Assembly (NCBI RefSeq): GCF_027853245.1 | Contig: NZ_JAPTZM010000001.1 | Strand: one strand, 5' to 3' | Source: Atlantibacter subterraneus | GTDB taxonomy: Bacteria; Pseudomonadota; Gammaproteobacteria; Enterobacterales; Enterobacteriaceae | DNA: 64,000 bases | Shown here: positions 7,604 to 15,654 of the stretch, piece after piece | Numbering within the stretch: position 1 is the stretch's first letter | Layout: the number at the start of each line of letters is the position of its first letter | Notes under the pieces: model-generated | The model's input: only the letters and a program-made list of their open reading frames with translations | The model's database searches: none | What the model was told of the DNA's origin: nothing | Program-made: the position numbers and the translations under genes

Positions 7604-9661
7604 TTACTCTTCCTGGCTGCGAATATCAAAGAACCAGAAGAGGATGAATCCCAATAGACCAAAGGCTAAAAAGACGATCAGCGAGATCAGTTCGAAGTGG
7701 GCGCTCTGCCCGGCGATCTCCGCCAGTTGCTGCGGCGTGGTGTCGGGGTGTTTAAACAGCAACAGCTGCCACTCATATTCATTGGTAGTGAGAATATCGC
7801 GCACCGGCTCCCAGACGTGGCTGGCGGCGATGCCCATCCCGAGCGCCGAAAACAGCGAGCCGTAAATGCGATGACGGCGCGAATTCTGCCGGGCGATGGC
7901 GTCGCGCATCAGCGCATCCAGCCGGTCGACCTGGGCGAACAGGCTGCCGCGCTGCTCGTGTAATCCCCACTGGCGCTGCAGCATTTCACTGAGGCGGTTT
8001 TGCTGGGCGCTGGCGAACAGGGTATCGGTGCTGTTCAGCACGTTCAGGGCGTTGACGCGCAGGGCGAAGATCTCCTCTTCCCACTGCTTATCCTCAATAG
8101 TGCCGGTATGCTGCCTGAGCTGCTGCGGCCATTTTTTGAAGATCTCCCGGGTCTGGCGTAGAAATTGGGCATACTCGTCGCTGAGCGTCGCGATGCGCTT
8201 AGCCACAGTGAGCAGCTCCGCCAGCGCCGGGTTATCCGGCGAGCGGCTGAACAGCGTGACGCCCTGCTGATGACTGACGATCAGTACATCGCCCTGCCAC
8301 TGCGCCTCGTAATGATCTGCCGCAGGCAGCGCGCTGGGCGTGGTGGGCATTAACGGCTGGCTACAGCCCGCCAGCCAGGCTTCAAACGAGGGCGTGCTGG
8401 TCAGGTAACTGCTGGTATCGGTTTGCTGCAAACGCGCATCCGGCTGGTTCCAGCGCCACGCGCACACCTGCTTTTGCCCCCCGGCTGGCATATCGGCCTC
8501 GTCGACGCGCGTCAGGCAGGGTTGCAGATAATCGACGAATCCCTGCTGCCAGATCAGCGGCAAAACATCATTCCACCAGCTGAGTTTGCTGCCCGGTTCA
8601 CCGGTGTTAGCAAGTGTTTTCGGCGCACCCAGCAGCGTGTAGCGCCCGGCGTCATCCCACCACGGCTGATCCGGCGCATTGGGCACGCCAGCGTAGCTGT
8701 GCAGCGGGCGCGGGTTATTGCACGGGCGCTGCCCTGCCCAGCGGCGGTTCTCTTCCGCTTCCAGCGCCTGCCACAGGCTTTGCAGCGACAAGCCGCTTTT
8801 CGGATCCACCGAAATCACCATATCGTTACCCGTGCCCTGCTGTTGCTGGCGGTAAATGCCCAACAGCGTAAAGCCGTTTTTGCTCCAGCTGTGAATACGA
8901 TCGTTACGGGCGAAGATTTTGAACAGGCCACTGGGATTTTGCTCATTAAGAAACAGCGCATCCACCAGCATTTTGCGGCGGCTATCGGCCTGTTCCACTA
9001 ACAGTTGGCAGGTGACAGCGCGCTCGATAGCCAGTTGATACAGCTGATATTCGTAGGCCAGCGCGGCCTGTGCCGCGAGGTAATCCGCTGACGGCAGGGA
9101 TTGAATGCCCTGCAACGGCTCCAGTGTGTGATTAATAAACGCCGTGAGCAATTTCAGGCAGCGGATAAAACCGTCACGCAATAAATCCGCATCATAATGA
9201 TGCGCTGCGGTTTGCGCGGCATGCAGCCGCGCGTGGGCGAATACCGTATGCAGACAAGCGGCGGAATCGCTGACATTATCACCGTCGAGATAAAACCCCT
9301 GTTCCCACTGGTCGATATACCGCACCCATTGGTCCAGCCCCTGGGTTTCCCCGCTGCTGAACAGTAACCAGGCAAAACAGCTATCCAGCGAAAAATCTTC
9401 TATCGCGATATGGGTAATGGCCTGTGAGCGGGCTTTTTCCTGCAACGCGCGTCGTTCATCCGCATCCATCGCCCACAGCCAGGCAGAGAGCGAGCGGTAT
9501 TTGCCGCTGTTTTTGCAGTTCAGGGCAATTCCCTGTGACGCGGCGTCGCCAATACCCAGTGCCAGCATACCGGCAGGCAATTCTTGCAGCGACGGGCGCA
9601 TGGAAAAGGTGACAGTTTCAAGCGCGGCGGCAAGGCGTTCGCCGTTGAGTCTTTCGGCCAT
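7604..9661 (-). CDS. Large protein with C-terminal two-helix membrane hairpin (unrecognised)
   Basis: I do not recognise this 685-residue protein. The first 450 residues look soluble and tryptophan-rich, with no motif I can name. From about 470 to 595 a charged, heptad-like helical stretch leads to two membrane segments at about 599-620 and 658-680, separated by a 37-residue loop, and a short charged tail. This coiled stalk plus membrane hairpin resembles the topology of CorA transporters, but the CorA motif GMN is absent (GMG occurs inside the first helix). AAGGAT precedes its ATG. It heads the operon with the HEPN-like gene, and the two probably act together at the inner membrane. Confidence 0.7.
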   Translation of the reverse strand: MAERLNGERLAAALETVTFSMRPSLQELPAGMLALGIGDAASQGIALNCKNSGKYRSLSAWLWAMDADERRALQEKARSQAITHIAIEDFSLDSCFAWLLFSSGETQGLDQWVRYIDQWEQGFYLDGDNVSDSAACLHTVFAHARLHAAQTAAHHYDADLLRDGFIRCLKLLTAFINHTLEPLQGIQSLPSADYLAAQAALAYEYQLYQLAIERAVTCQLLVEQADSRRKMLVDALFLNEQNPSGLFKIFARNDRIHSWSKNGFTLLGIYRQQQQGTGNDMVISVDPKSGLSLQSLWQALEAEENRRWAGQRPCNNPRPLHSYAGVPNAPDQPWWDDAGRYTLLGAPKTLANTGEPGSKLSWWNDVLPLIWQQGFVDYLQPCLTRVDEADMPAGGQKQVCAWRWNQPDARLQQTDTSSYLTSTPSFEAWLAGCSQPLMPTTPSALPAADHYEAQWQGDVLIVSHQQGVTLFSRSPDNPALAELLTVAKRIATLSDEYAQFLRQTREIFKKWPQQLRQHTGTIEDKQWEEEIFALRVNALNVLNSTDTLFASAQQNRLSEMLQRQWGLHEQRGSLFAQVDRLDALMRDAIARQNSRRHRIYGSLFSALGMGIAASHVWEPVRDILTTNEYEWQLLLFKHPDTTPQQLAEIAGQSAHFELISLIVFLAFGLLGFILFWFFDIRSQEE

Positions 9662-9808
9662 TGATCATCCTTTATAATGCCCGAAGTAATACAGGCGGCA
9701 TTGGGACAGCGTTATTTTATTGGGAAGGGCGTGTAGCGGAAAAGAATATTATATAGCGCGTAATGCGGCAATAATATTAACGCGAATTGCGCTTAAGTCA
9801 TCAATCGA

Positions 9809-9837
9809 CACGGCCCTGAATAAGTACCCGGGCCGTG
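9809..9837. terminator. Hairpin downstream of the MBL hydrolase gene
   Basis: CACGGCCC and GGGCCGTG form an 8-bp stem 10 bases after the stop codon of the minus-strand hydrolase. No T run follows on that strand, so this is a weak terminator or an RNA 3'-end stabiliser. Confidence 0.35.
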
Positions 9838-9847
9838 ACTATTAAAT

Positions 9848-10990
9848 TTAATAGCTTGTAATTTGCTCGTTATTATTTTGCCACCAGCGGCTGAAAGTCT
9901 GTTGGCTATTATCCATCTGCACCGTTTCACCAATTTTCGGCGTCAGTAATCGCCAGGGCTGATTCGCACTGGCGGCGGCGAGACGTTCCAGGGGCTCATT
10001 CCAGCGGTGGTGCGCCAGTTTGAATTTGCTGTTATGAGACGGCAAAACCGCTTTAGCCTGTAGGTCACTGGCGGCTTTGGCGGCGTCTTCTGGCGTCATA
10101 TGGATAAATGGCCACTGTGCGTCGTACTGCCCGCACTCCAGAACCGCAAGGTCAAACCCGCCGAATCTGGCAGCGATATCTTTGAAATGTCGGCCATAGC
10201 CGCTGTCGCCGCCGAAGTAGATCCGCTGATTTGGCGTAATAATGCCGTATGAAGCCCACAGCGTCTGGTTGCGCTTAAAGAAGCGGCCCGAGAAATGCTG
10301 GGCAGGCAGAATATGGATCTCCAGCCCGTCGGTTTTCATTGCGCTGTTCCAGCCGCCCTCGAATATTTTCGTTTTCGGGAAACCCCATTTTTCAAAATAG
10401 GAGCCGACGCCAGTGGGGGTAATAATCTGGCCGATTTTATCGCGCAGGGCGTTAATGGTCGGATAATCCAGATGGTCCCAGTGATCGTGGGTAATTAACA
10501 GATAATCGACGGGCGGAATATCCTCGGCGCGATAAATATTGCTGCCGCTAAATGCCACATTAGTGCGCGGGATCGGTGAAGCGTAATCGCTGAATACCGG
10601 ATCGATAAGATAATTTTTGCCGTCGAGGCGCAGGAAATAACTGGAGTGCCCCATCCACACCACGGCGTTTTCTTTTAGCTGGTGCAGGTTGGTTTTTTGC
10701 GACGGCAGCACGCCGTCCGGCTGAGCGCCTTCGTCTTTACCGAATAAAAAGCGATACCACAGGGTTAACCGGCTCTGGGTGCGGGTCACCGGCGGCGGAT
10801 CTTCGGCATTGAAGAATTGCCCATCGCGGTATAGCGGGTTATCCGCCTGCGGCGCAACCACGGGCGAGGCGTACTGCGGCTGCTGAAGCCAGGCGAAAAT
10901 GAACAGCGTTAAAAGAGCGATGATGATAATCAAATAGCGGATCCCACGTTTAAGTTTTGAAGCTGTTGTCATTGAGGTCATTGAGGCCAT
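9848..10990 (-). CDS. Membrane-anchored metallo-beta-lactamase-fold hydrolase (UlaG/NAPE-PLD-like)
   Basis: From the ATG at 10990 the protein has 380 residues: an N-terminal signal anchor at about 17-34, then an MBL-fold domain with the metal motif THDHWDHLD at 167-175, WMGHSSYFLRLDG before it and further ligands in YFGGDSGYG and LPSHN. The fold and order match the beta-lactamase-like family of NAPE-phospholipase D and of enterobacterial proteins called RomA; the substrate is unknown. Three in-frame ATGs (10990, 10981, 10972) lie in a 9-base tandem repeat, so the true start is uncertain. The longer frame upstream reads through the structured intergenic element and is rejected. Confidence 0.82.
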   Translation of the reverse strand: MASMTSMTTASKLKRGIRYLIIIIALLTLFIFAWLQQPQYASPVVAPQADNPLYRDGQFFNAEDPPPVTRTQSRLTLWYRFLFGKDEGAQPDGVLPSQKTNLHQLKENAVVWMGHSSYFLRLDGKNYLIDPVFSDYASPIPRTNVAFSGSNIYRAEDIPPVDYLLITHDHWDHLDYPTINALRDKIGQIITPTGVGSYFEKWGFPKTKIFEGGWNSAMKTDGLEIHILPAQHFSGRFFKRNQTLWASYGIITPNQRIYFGGDSGYGRHFKDIAARFGGFDLAVLECGQYDAQWPFIHMTPEDAAKAASDLQAKAVLPSHNSKFKLAHHRWNEPLERLAAASANQPWRLLTPKIGETVQMDNSQQTFSRWWQNNNEQITSY

Positions 10991-10994
10991 TGAG
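10965..10994 (-). repeat. Three tandem CCTCAATG units carrying alternative start codons
   Basis: On the minus strand the hydrolase gene opens with three consecutive 9-base units, CCTCAATG plus G or A, each supplying an in-frame ATG. The unit length is a multiple of three, so gain or loss of a unit changes the protein by three residues (MAS or MTS) and the distance from the GGAG upstream, without a frameshift. Confidence 0.7.
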
Positions 10995-11120
10995 GCATGT
11001 GCTCCGGGGTAAATAGGCGATACGCTGGTACGTTGGATAAGGGTACTACAATCGGGCTGGCGCGGGGGGAGGATGGCACGAAGTGGCAAGATGTCTTTTG
11101 TTCCGGTCGGTGGCGTTGTT

Positions 11121-11355
11121 CCGTTCGCCAGGCGTTCGTGGCTCAACGTGACTCCGTAGCACGCGAACGGGCAAAGGGGGATTCCGCATCCCCCTTTGCA
11201 ATCCCCGCTCCCGGCCAGCAAAATCGGCGGCTTCGCCGCTGCCCTCGGCTCCATCTCCTCGCTTCAGGTCGGTCGTGATGCTACATCCTGTAGCTCACGA
11301 CCTCAGCCCCGCTTCCCTGCGGGCCTGACCTGGCTCGTCAATTACGCCTCGGCGA
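11121..11355 (-). repeat. Structured intergenic element, copy A (six stem-loops)
   Basis: Read on the minus strand, this copy contains in order: CGCC-GGCG (11354-11345), a 10-bp stem with one mismatch (11328-11303), GGTCGTGA/TCACGACC with an inner CTACA/TGTAG stem (11302-11271), GCGGC/GCCGC (11239-11227), a perfect 12-bp stem (11199-11171) and CCGTTCGC pairing with GCGAACGG across a loop (11170-11121). The same series occurs in copy B at 11507-11738 in the opposite orientation. It lies upstream of the hydrolase gene and holds no credible gene. Confidence 0.75.
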
Positions 11356-11506
11356 TTTTGATGCCGGACCAACACCCCCAACTTTGAGATTTTTATTTTT
11401 TACTGAGATGTTTTTGTCGCTGTGAGACTTTTTCATAATTTCAGCGACAGATTTGTTTCATTAAAAACCTGAACGTATCGCGGGGGTTTTCACTCCCCAT
11501 CGAAAT
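11356..11506. other. AT-rich spacer between the two structured elements
   Basis: About 150 bases with no gene. The middle is T-rich and contains an inverted repeat TGTCGCTG (11415-11422) with CAGCGACA (11442-11449). The two element copies face away from it, so it could hold divergent promoters, but no clear -35/-10 pair was identified. Confidence 0.4.
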
Positions 11507-11738
11507 CGCCGAGGCGTTCGCGGGAGGCCGGGGCTGGCGGCATGGATGCCGCCAGAGGGTGCGAGCTACAGGATGTAGCATCGCACCCGACCCGGAGCCG
11601 GACGCGATAAGCCGAGGGCACCGCGAAGCGGCGATTTCGCGCGGGGGAGCCGGGGGTGTCGGGGGCGCGGCGGCGAGCGCCCCCGACCCGTTCGCGTACT
11701 CCGGTGCCAAAGACTGACTCGAAAGCCCAGGCGAACGG
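11507..11738 (+). repeat. Structured intergenic element, copy B (six stem-loops)
   Basis: On the plus strand the stems are: CGCC/GGCG (11507-11516), CTGGCGGCAT/ATGCCGCCAG (11534-11555), GGGTGCGA/TCGCACCC with inner CTACA/TGTAG (11557-11588), CCGC/GCGG (11621-11631), a perfect 11-bp stem (11658-11687), and CCGTTCGC/GCGAACGG (11688-11738). The words GCCGAGGGCA before the fourth stem and GGAAC after the last are shared with copy A, whereas most stem arms differ but still pair. The short open frames here are by-products of the GC-rich sequence. Confidence 0.75.
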
Positions 11739-11783
11739 AACAATTCCACCGAACAAACAAAATAACGCCCAAAAGCGTAACAC

Positions 11784-12083
11784 CTATTTTTGCGTTTGAA
11801 TAAACGCCGCCAGCCCCCTAATCTCCTCATCGGTGAGCTTCGCCTTCGCCCGCGCCGCCGCGCTATTCCCCCCGCCGTCGCGGATCGCCGTCATCCCCTC
11901 CACCGCCTGCTGCTCGCTGAGCGTAATCAGCGGCGGCGCTTTGTTAAACGCCGTTTTATCCGCCTTGCGCCCGTGGCAGCTCGAACAGTCGCGCTGAAAC
12001 TGCCGGGCATAATCCTCCGCCCCGGCAACGCTGGCTGACACAGCCAGCAGACCACACAACATCAGCATCCGAAGCGTCATCAC
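11784..12083 (-). CDS. Small periplasmic c-type cytochrome, last gene of the iron operon
   Basis: The 99-residue protein has a signal peptide ending near SVAGA (residue 22) and one haem-binding motif CSSCH at 33-37; Met64 in GMTAIRDGG is a likely distal ligand, followed by the usual C-terminal helix LTDEEIRGLAAFI. It is a class I mono-haem cytochrome exported to the periplasm. Its start overlaps the TlpA-like gene by 4 bases, so it is translated with the operon. It probably passes electrons to or from the periplasmic iron-handling proteins. This gene is, as far as I recall, not part of the Campylobacter P19 locus. Confidence 0.85.
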   Translation of the reverse strand: MMTLRMLMLCGLLAVSASVAGAEDYARQFQRDCSSCHGRKADKTAFNKAPPLITLSEQQAVEGMTAIRDGGGNSAAARAKAKLTDEEIRGLAAFIQTQK

Positions 12084-12565
12084 CCTTCCCCCGCCAGTTT
12101 ACGGAAGGTTGCCGTCAGCGCCTGCTCATTGCGCACGCCCTGATGCATATCAATCACCCGGCCTTTCGCGTCAATCAAAAACGAGGTCGGCGTGCCGATC
12201 ACCTGATAACGCTCCTGGGTGATTTTCATCTGGTCGCGCACCACCGGGTAGCTGATATGGTGCTGCGCCAGCAGCGGCGTGATATCTACCGCGTCGTTAT
12301 CGGTATTCACCGCCACTACCACCAGCTTATCGCCCCACTGCTGGCTGAGTTTTTCCAGCGTATGCATCTCCGCCAGGCAGCCGCCGCAGCTGGCGGACCA
12401 GAAATTCAGGTACACGCCCTTGCCCTGCCACTGTTCCAGTTTCGCCTCATGGCCCTGGCTGTCGAAGGCTGCCAGCTGCGGAGCCGGTTCGCCCAACGCC
12501 AGTTTTTCCTCTTTGCAGCCCGCCAGCGCCACCAGCAGGATGAATAACAGATTACGCCAGCGCAT
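12080..12565 (-). CDS. TlpA/ResA-like thioredoxin-fold lipoprotein
   Basis: The 161-residue protein begins with a lipoprotein signal whose lipobox is LAGC at 14-17, so it should be anchored in a membrane and face the periplasm. A thioredoxin fold follows with the redox pair CGGC at 60-63, WSASCGGC replacing the usual WCPPC, and the cis-proline loop GTPTSFLID. Such proteins reduce disulfides or apocytochromes. The gene overlaps the ATPase gene by 14 bases and the cytochrome gene by 4. In the Campylobacter P19 locus thioredoxin-like genes occupy the same place, which supports a role in periplasmic iron redox handling. Confidence 0.85.
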   Translation of the reverse strand: MRWRNLLFILLVALAGCKEEKLALGEPAPQLAAFDSQGHEAKLEQWQGKGVYLNFWSASCGGCLAEMHTLEKLSQQWGDKLVVVAVNTDNDAVDITPLLAQHHISYPVVRDQMKITQERYQVIGTPTSFLIDAKGRVIDMHQGVRNEQALTATFRKLAGEG

Positions 12566-13244
12566 GGTTTCGCTCCTCGCTCAGGTATTTGCCGTGTTGC
12601 AGGCGGATCACCCGGTCAGCGAACTGGCCGAGTGCCGGGTTGTGGGTCACCATCACAATGGTGCGGCCCTGGCGGTGCAGATCCTTTAACAACGCCAGCA
12701 CCCGGCTTTCGTTTTCTTCGTCGAGGTTACCGGTAGGCTCATCGGCAAAAATCACCGGCGGCTCGTTGACCAGCGCCCTGGCGATGCACACCCGCTGCTG
12801 CTCCCCGCCGGAAAGCTGGCTCGGCAGGTGCGTCATACGGTGCTCCATACCGACCTGCGCCAGCACCGCTTTAGCGGCATTTTCATCCACCACGCTGTGG
12901 TAGTGCTGCGCCAGCATTACGTTTTCCAGCGCGGTGAGAAAGGGGATCAGGTGGAACTGCTGGAACACCAGGCCGATTTTCTCGGCGCGAAAGCGACGGC
13001 GGCCCTCTTCGTCCAGCCCGGCGGCGTCGGTGCCGTCGAGAAACACCTGGCCGTCGCTCACCGTATCCAGACAGGTAAGAATGTTCATCAGCGTGGTTTT
13101 CCCCGAGCCGGACGCGCCCATAATCGCCACAAATTCGCCGTGCGCGATGCGCAGGTTGATATCGTCCAGCGCGGTTACCTCGCCGAAGCGTTTATACAGA
13201 TGGCGGGTTTCAATCACCGCCTGCGGAATGCGCGATACTGACAT
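12552..13244 (-). CDS. MacB/LolD-type ABC transporter ATPase of the iron operon
   Basis: The 230-residue nucleotide-binding protein has Walker A GASGSGKT at 43-50, signature LSGGEQQ at 144-150 and Walker B VIFADEPTGNLD at 164-175. The sequence around the signature is that of the MacB/LolD/FtsE class, which works with FtsX-like permeases as a mechanotransmitter instead of a channel importer. The two FtsX permease genes lie directly upstream (4-base gap). It is expected to energise their periplasmic domains from the cytoplasm. Confidence 0.9.
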   Translation of the reverse strand: MSVSRIPQAVIETRHLYKRFGEVTALDDINLRIAHGEFVAIMGASGSGKTTLMNILTCLDTVSDGQVFLDGTDAAGLDEEGRRRFRAEKIGLVFQQFHLIPFLTALENVMLAQHYHSVVDENAAKAVLAQVGMEHRMTHLPSQLSGGEQQRVCIARALVNEPPVIFADEPTGNLDEENESRVLALLKDLHRQGRTIVMVTHNPALGQFADRVIRLQHGKYLSEERNHALA

Positions 13245-13248
13245 AGCG

Positions 13249-14379
13249 CTACTCTCCTTTGAGAACTTTTGCCGGTTCGACGCTCACCGCGCGGCGCACC
13301 GGGACAATGGCCGCCGCAGCGGCGACCAGAAGCGATAAAATTAAGGTGATCGGCAGCACCGGCAGGCGCAGCGCGATGGTGGCGTTAAACACCGTCATGC
13401 CCAGCAGTTGGGCCAGCAAATAGCCCAGCACCCAGCCGCAGGCCACCGCCGCCAGGGCAATCAGCCCGGTTTCTGCCAGCATCTGGCGGATGATGTCCCG
13501 GTGAGTTGCGCCCAGCGCTTTTTGCAGGGCGAACTCTTTGGCCCGCTCGCCGACAATCGCCATCAGCGTGGTATTCACGCACAGCGACGACAGCGCGAGG
13601 ATCACAATCGAGACCAGCCCCATCAGCCCTTTGATTTTGTCCAGCACCTGGCCTTCCGACGCCGAGACTTTGCGGATCGGGCGGATATCAAGCTGCGGAT
13701 ACTGTTTTTGCAGCGTGTCGGCGTACTGGTCTACCTGGCCGAGATCGTTATTCACGCTGAGCAGCGCGTGGTTGAGTTCGCCGGTTTTGTGCAGCAGGGT
13801 TTGCGCCAGGTCGACGTTGACGATCAGCATGTTGTCGGTGGCGTCGCCCGCCTCCACCAGTCCTTTGATACGCAGCTTTTTCTTGCCGTTGTCGGTAATC
13901 ACGGTGACGCTGTCACCCACTTTCAGATTGAGCCTCCCGGCAAGTTTGACGCCCGCCATGGCGTTGCGATCGTCAAAGTTGACGCCCACCCAGTCGCCGG
14001 TTACCTGCCAGTACGGAGACAGCTTCGGCATCGATTCGAACCACACGCCCATCACCACCACTTTTTCCAGCTCGGTGCGGGCCATGCCGTAGAGCATCGG
14101 GCTGGCGGCGTTAATCAGGCCCGGCGGCGCGTCGTCGATAATCGGCTGTAGCTCGCGCTGATCCATGCTTTTGCCGTGGCCAGGGCCGATATAAAAGTTG
14201 GCCCCAAAGGTGCGCAGCTCTTCACTCATTTTGGCGTTGATATCGAACCAGACCGCCGACAACGCCGTGACAATCGCCGCGCCGACGGTGAGCGCCGCGA
14301 ACACCACGCTGACACGCTGCATCCGCAGGCGCAGCGCGCGCCACACCAGCAGCCACAGCATGGAATGCTTACCGCCCAT
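13249..14379 (-). CDS. FtsX-like permease, second of the pair
   Basis: The ATG at 14379, 6 bases after GGAGG, gives 376 residues and an 11-base overlap with the upstream permease gene. The MacB-type layout is visible: one N-terminal membrane helix (VVFAALTVGAAIVTALSAVW), a large periplasmic domain of about 200 residues, then three C-terminal helices with the family's ALQKALGATHRDI loop. It is paired with the permease at 14369-15652 and the ATPase at 12552-13244, probably as a heterodimer. Substrate unknown; the locus points to periplasmic iron delivery or release. Confidence 0.87.
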   Translation of the reverse strand: MGGKHSMLWLLVWRALRLRMQRVSVVFAALTVGAAIVTALSAVWFDINAKMSEELRTFGANFYIGPGHGKSMDQRELQPIIDDAPPGLINAASPMLYGMARTELEKVVVMGVWFESMPKLSPYWQVTGDWVGVNFDDRNAMAGVKLAGRLNLKVGDSVTVITDNGKKKLRIKGLVEAGDATDNMLIVNVDLAQTLLHKTGELNHALLSVNNDLGQVDQYADTLQKQYPQLDIRPIRKVSASEGQVLDKIKGLMGLVSIVILALSSLCVNTTLMAIVGERAKEFALQKALGATHRDIIRQMLAETGLIALAAVACGWVLGYLLAQLLGMTVFNATIALRLPVLPITLILSLLVAAAAAIVPVRRAVSVEPAKVLKGE

Positions 14380-15652
14380 ACAGCACCTCCACCGGGTAGA
14401 GCCGCGCAATGCGCCGCGCCGGGAACCAGGTGCCGATCAGCGCAATCAGCACCGCCACCACCAGCACGCACGGCACCACCACCCAGGCAAAATTCAACGG
14501 CGCGTCAAACAGCATCAGGCCGATGGACTTCGCCAGCCCCCAGCCCGCCACGCAACCCGCCGCGCCGCCCAGTAGTCCGCTACTCGCCGCTTCGAGATAA
14601 AACAGCAGCATGATTTGCCACTGGCGTGCGCCGAGGGCTTTCATCAGGCCGATCTCTTTGGCGCGCTCCATAATGGTGCTGGTCATCAACGAGGCGATGC
14701 CCATCGCTGCCGCCACCAGCGCCGCCAGGGTGACCACCGCCAGCAGCAGTTGGATCTTGTCGATCACCACCCCTTCCGAGGCCGCCACCTGCCAGATCGG
14801 ACGCACCACCGAGCCGGAAATCGCCTCTTCAAGCTGATGGGCAATGGATGAAACAAACGCGGTGCAGTACCACAGGTCGTACTCTTCGGCATTCAGCGCG
14901 TCGAGGTTTTCCCTGGCGCGGCGCGACAGTTCGTTTTCCGGCACGGTCAGCGCCGAGACGCGGATCGCCTGCACTTTGCCCGGTAATCCCAGCAGCGTTT
15001 GCGCGATGCTCAACGGCATCACCAACTGGTTGTCTTCATCGCCGCCGCTGGACAGAATCCCGCTAACGGTGACCGTTTGCGCGGTTTTCTCGCCCTGTAA
15101 TGTCAGCACATCCCCCGCTTTCAGTGCGAGGCGCTTCGCCAAAGACTGCCCGACCAGCGTTTGCGGCTGCCCGGCCACCGGCTCCTGCGGCCACGCGCCG
15201 GTCACTTGCCAGTACGGGCTCACCGCCTGCTGGCCGATGCGGTAATCCTCTTCGTCCGGCACGTCCACCGGCTGGTTGAAGAAGGTGCCGAGAATATTCA
15301 CCGGCTTACCGTTGAGCATCACCTCGCCGCCCAACAGCGGGGCGAAGCCGACGATGTTATTGCGCCAGAAGATGTCTTTGATGTTCGGCAGCTCTTTCTC
15401 ATCGAGAAAATCCTGGCCGGATAGCGGATTGCTCTGCTCGCTAAACAGTGCAGGCAGCGCCGCCTGCCCCGCCGGTTCGATCAGGATATTCGCGCCGTAG
15501 GATTTCAGCTCCCGGGACATTTTGTCGCCGATATCAATCGACACCGCCAGCAGCGCGGAAATCAGCCCGGAGGCCAGGAACACCGTCAACACCGCCAGCA
15601 GTTTCCGGCGCAGATTTCGTCCCCAGGTCTGACGCAGCATTCGCCACAGCAT
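14369..15652 (-). CDS. FtsX-like permease, first of the pair
   Basis: The 427-residue protein has the same plan as the next gene: an N-terminal helix (AVLTVFLASGLISALLAVSI), a large periplasmic domain and three C-terminal helices with GLMKALGARQWQI between two of them. The two permeases are clearly related (SELKSYGANILI against SEELRTFGANFYI style starts) and come from an old duplication. It starts 2 bases after the DUF2318 gene, so the whole set is one transcription unit. Confidence 0.87.
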   Translation of the reverse strand: MLWRMLRQTWGRNLRRKLLAVLTVFLASGLISALLAVSIDIGDKMSRELKSYGANILIEPAGQAALPALFSEQSNPLSGQDFLDEKELPNIKDIFWRNNIVGFAPLLGGEVMLNGKPVNILGTFFNQPVDVPDEEDYRIGQQAVSPYWQVTGAWPQEPVAGQPQTLVGQSLAKRLALKAGDVLTLQGEKTAQTVTVSGILSSGGDEDNQLVMPLSIAQTLLGLPGKVQAIRVSALTVPENELSRRARENLDALNAEEYDLWYCTAFVSSIAHQLEEAISGSVVRPIWQVAASEGVVIDKIQLLLAVVTLAALVAAAMGIASLMTSTIMERAKEIGLMKALGARQWQIMLLFYLEAASSGLLGGAAGCVAGWGLAKSIGLMLFDAPLNFAWVVVPCVLVVAVLIALIGTWFPARRIARLYPVEVLYGR

Positions 15653-15654
15653 GG

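Noticed and set aside
7604..9661. CorA magnesium transporter
   Set aside because: The stalk and two C-terminal helices resemble CorA, but the GMN motif after the first helix is missing and the N-terminal 450 residues are unlike the CorA domain.
11441..11830. Minus-strand open frames across structured copy B
   Set aside because: Arg/Pro/Ala-rich translations of a GC-rich hairpin region, without ribosome sites, overlapping the end of the cytochrome gene.
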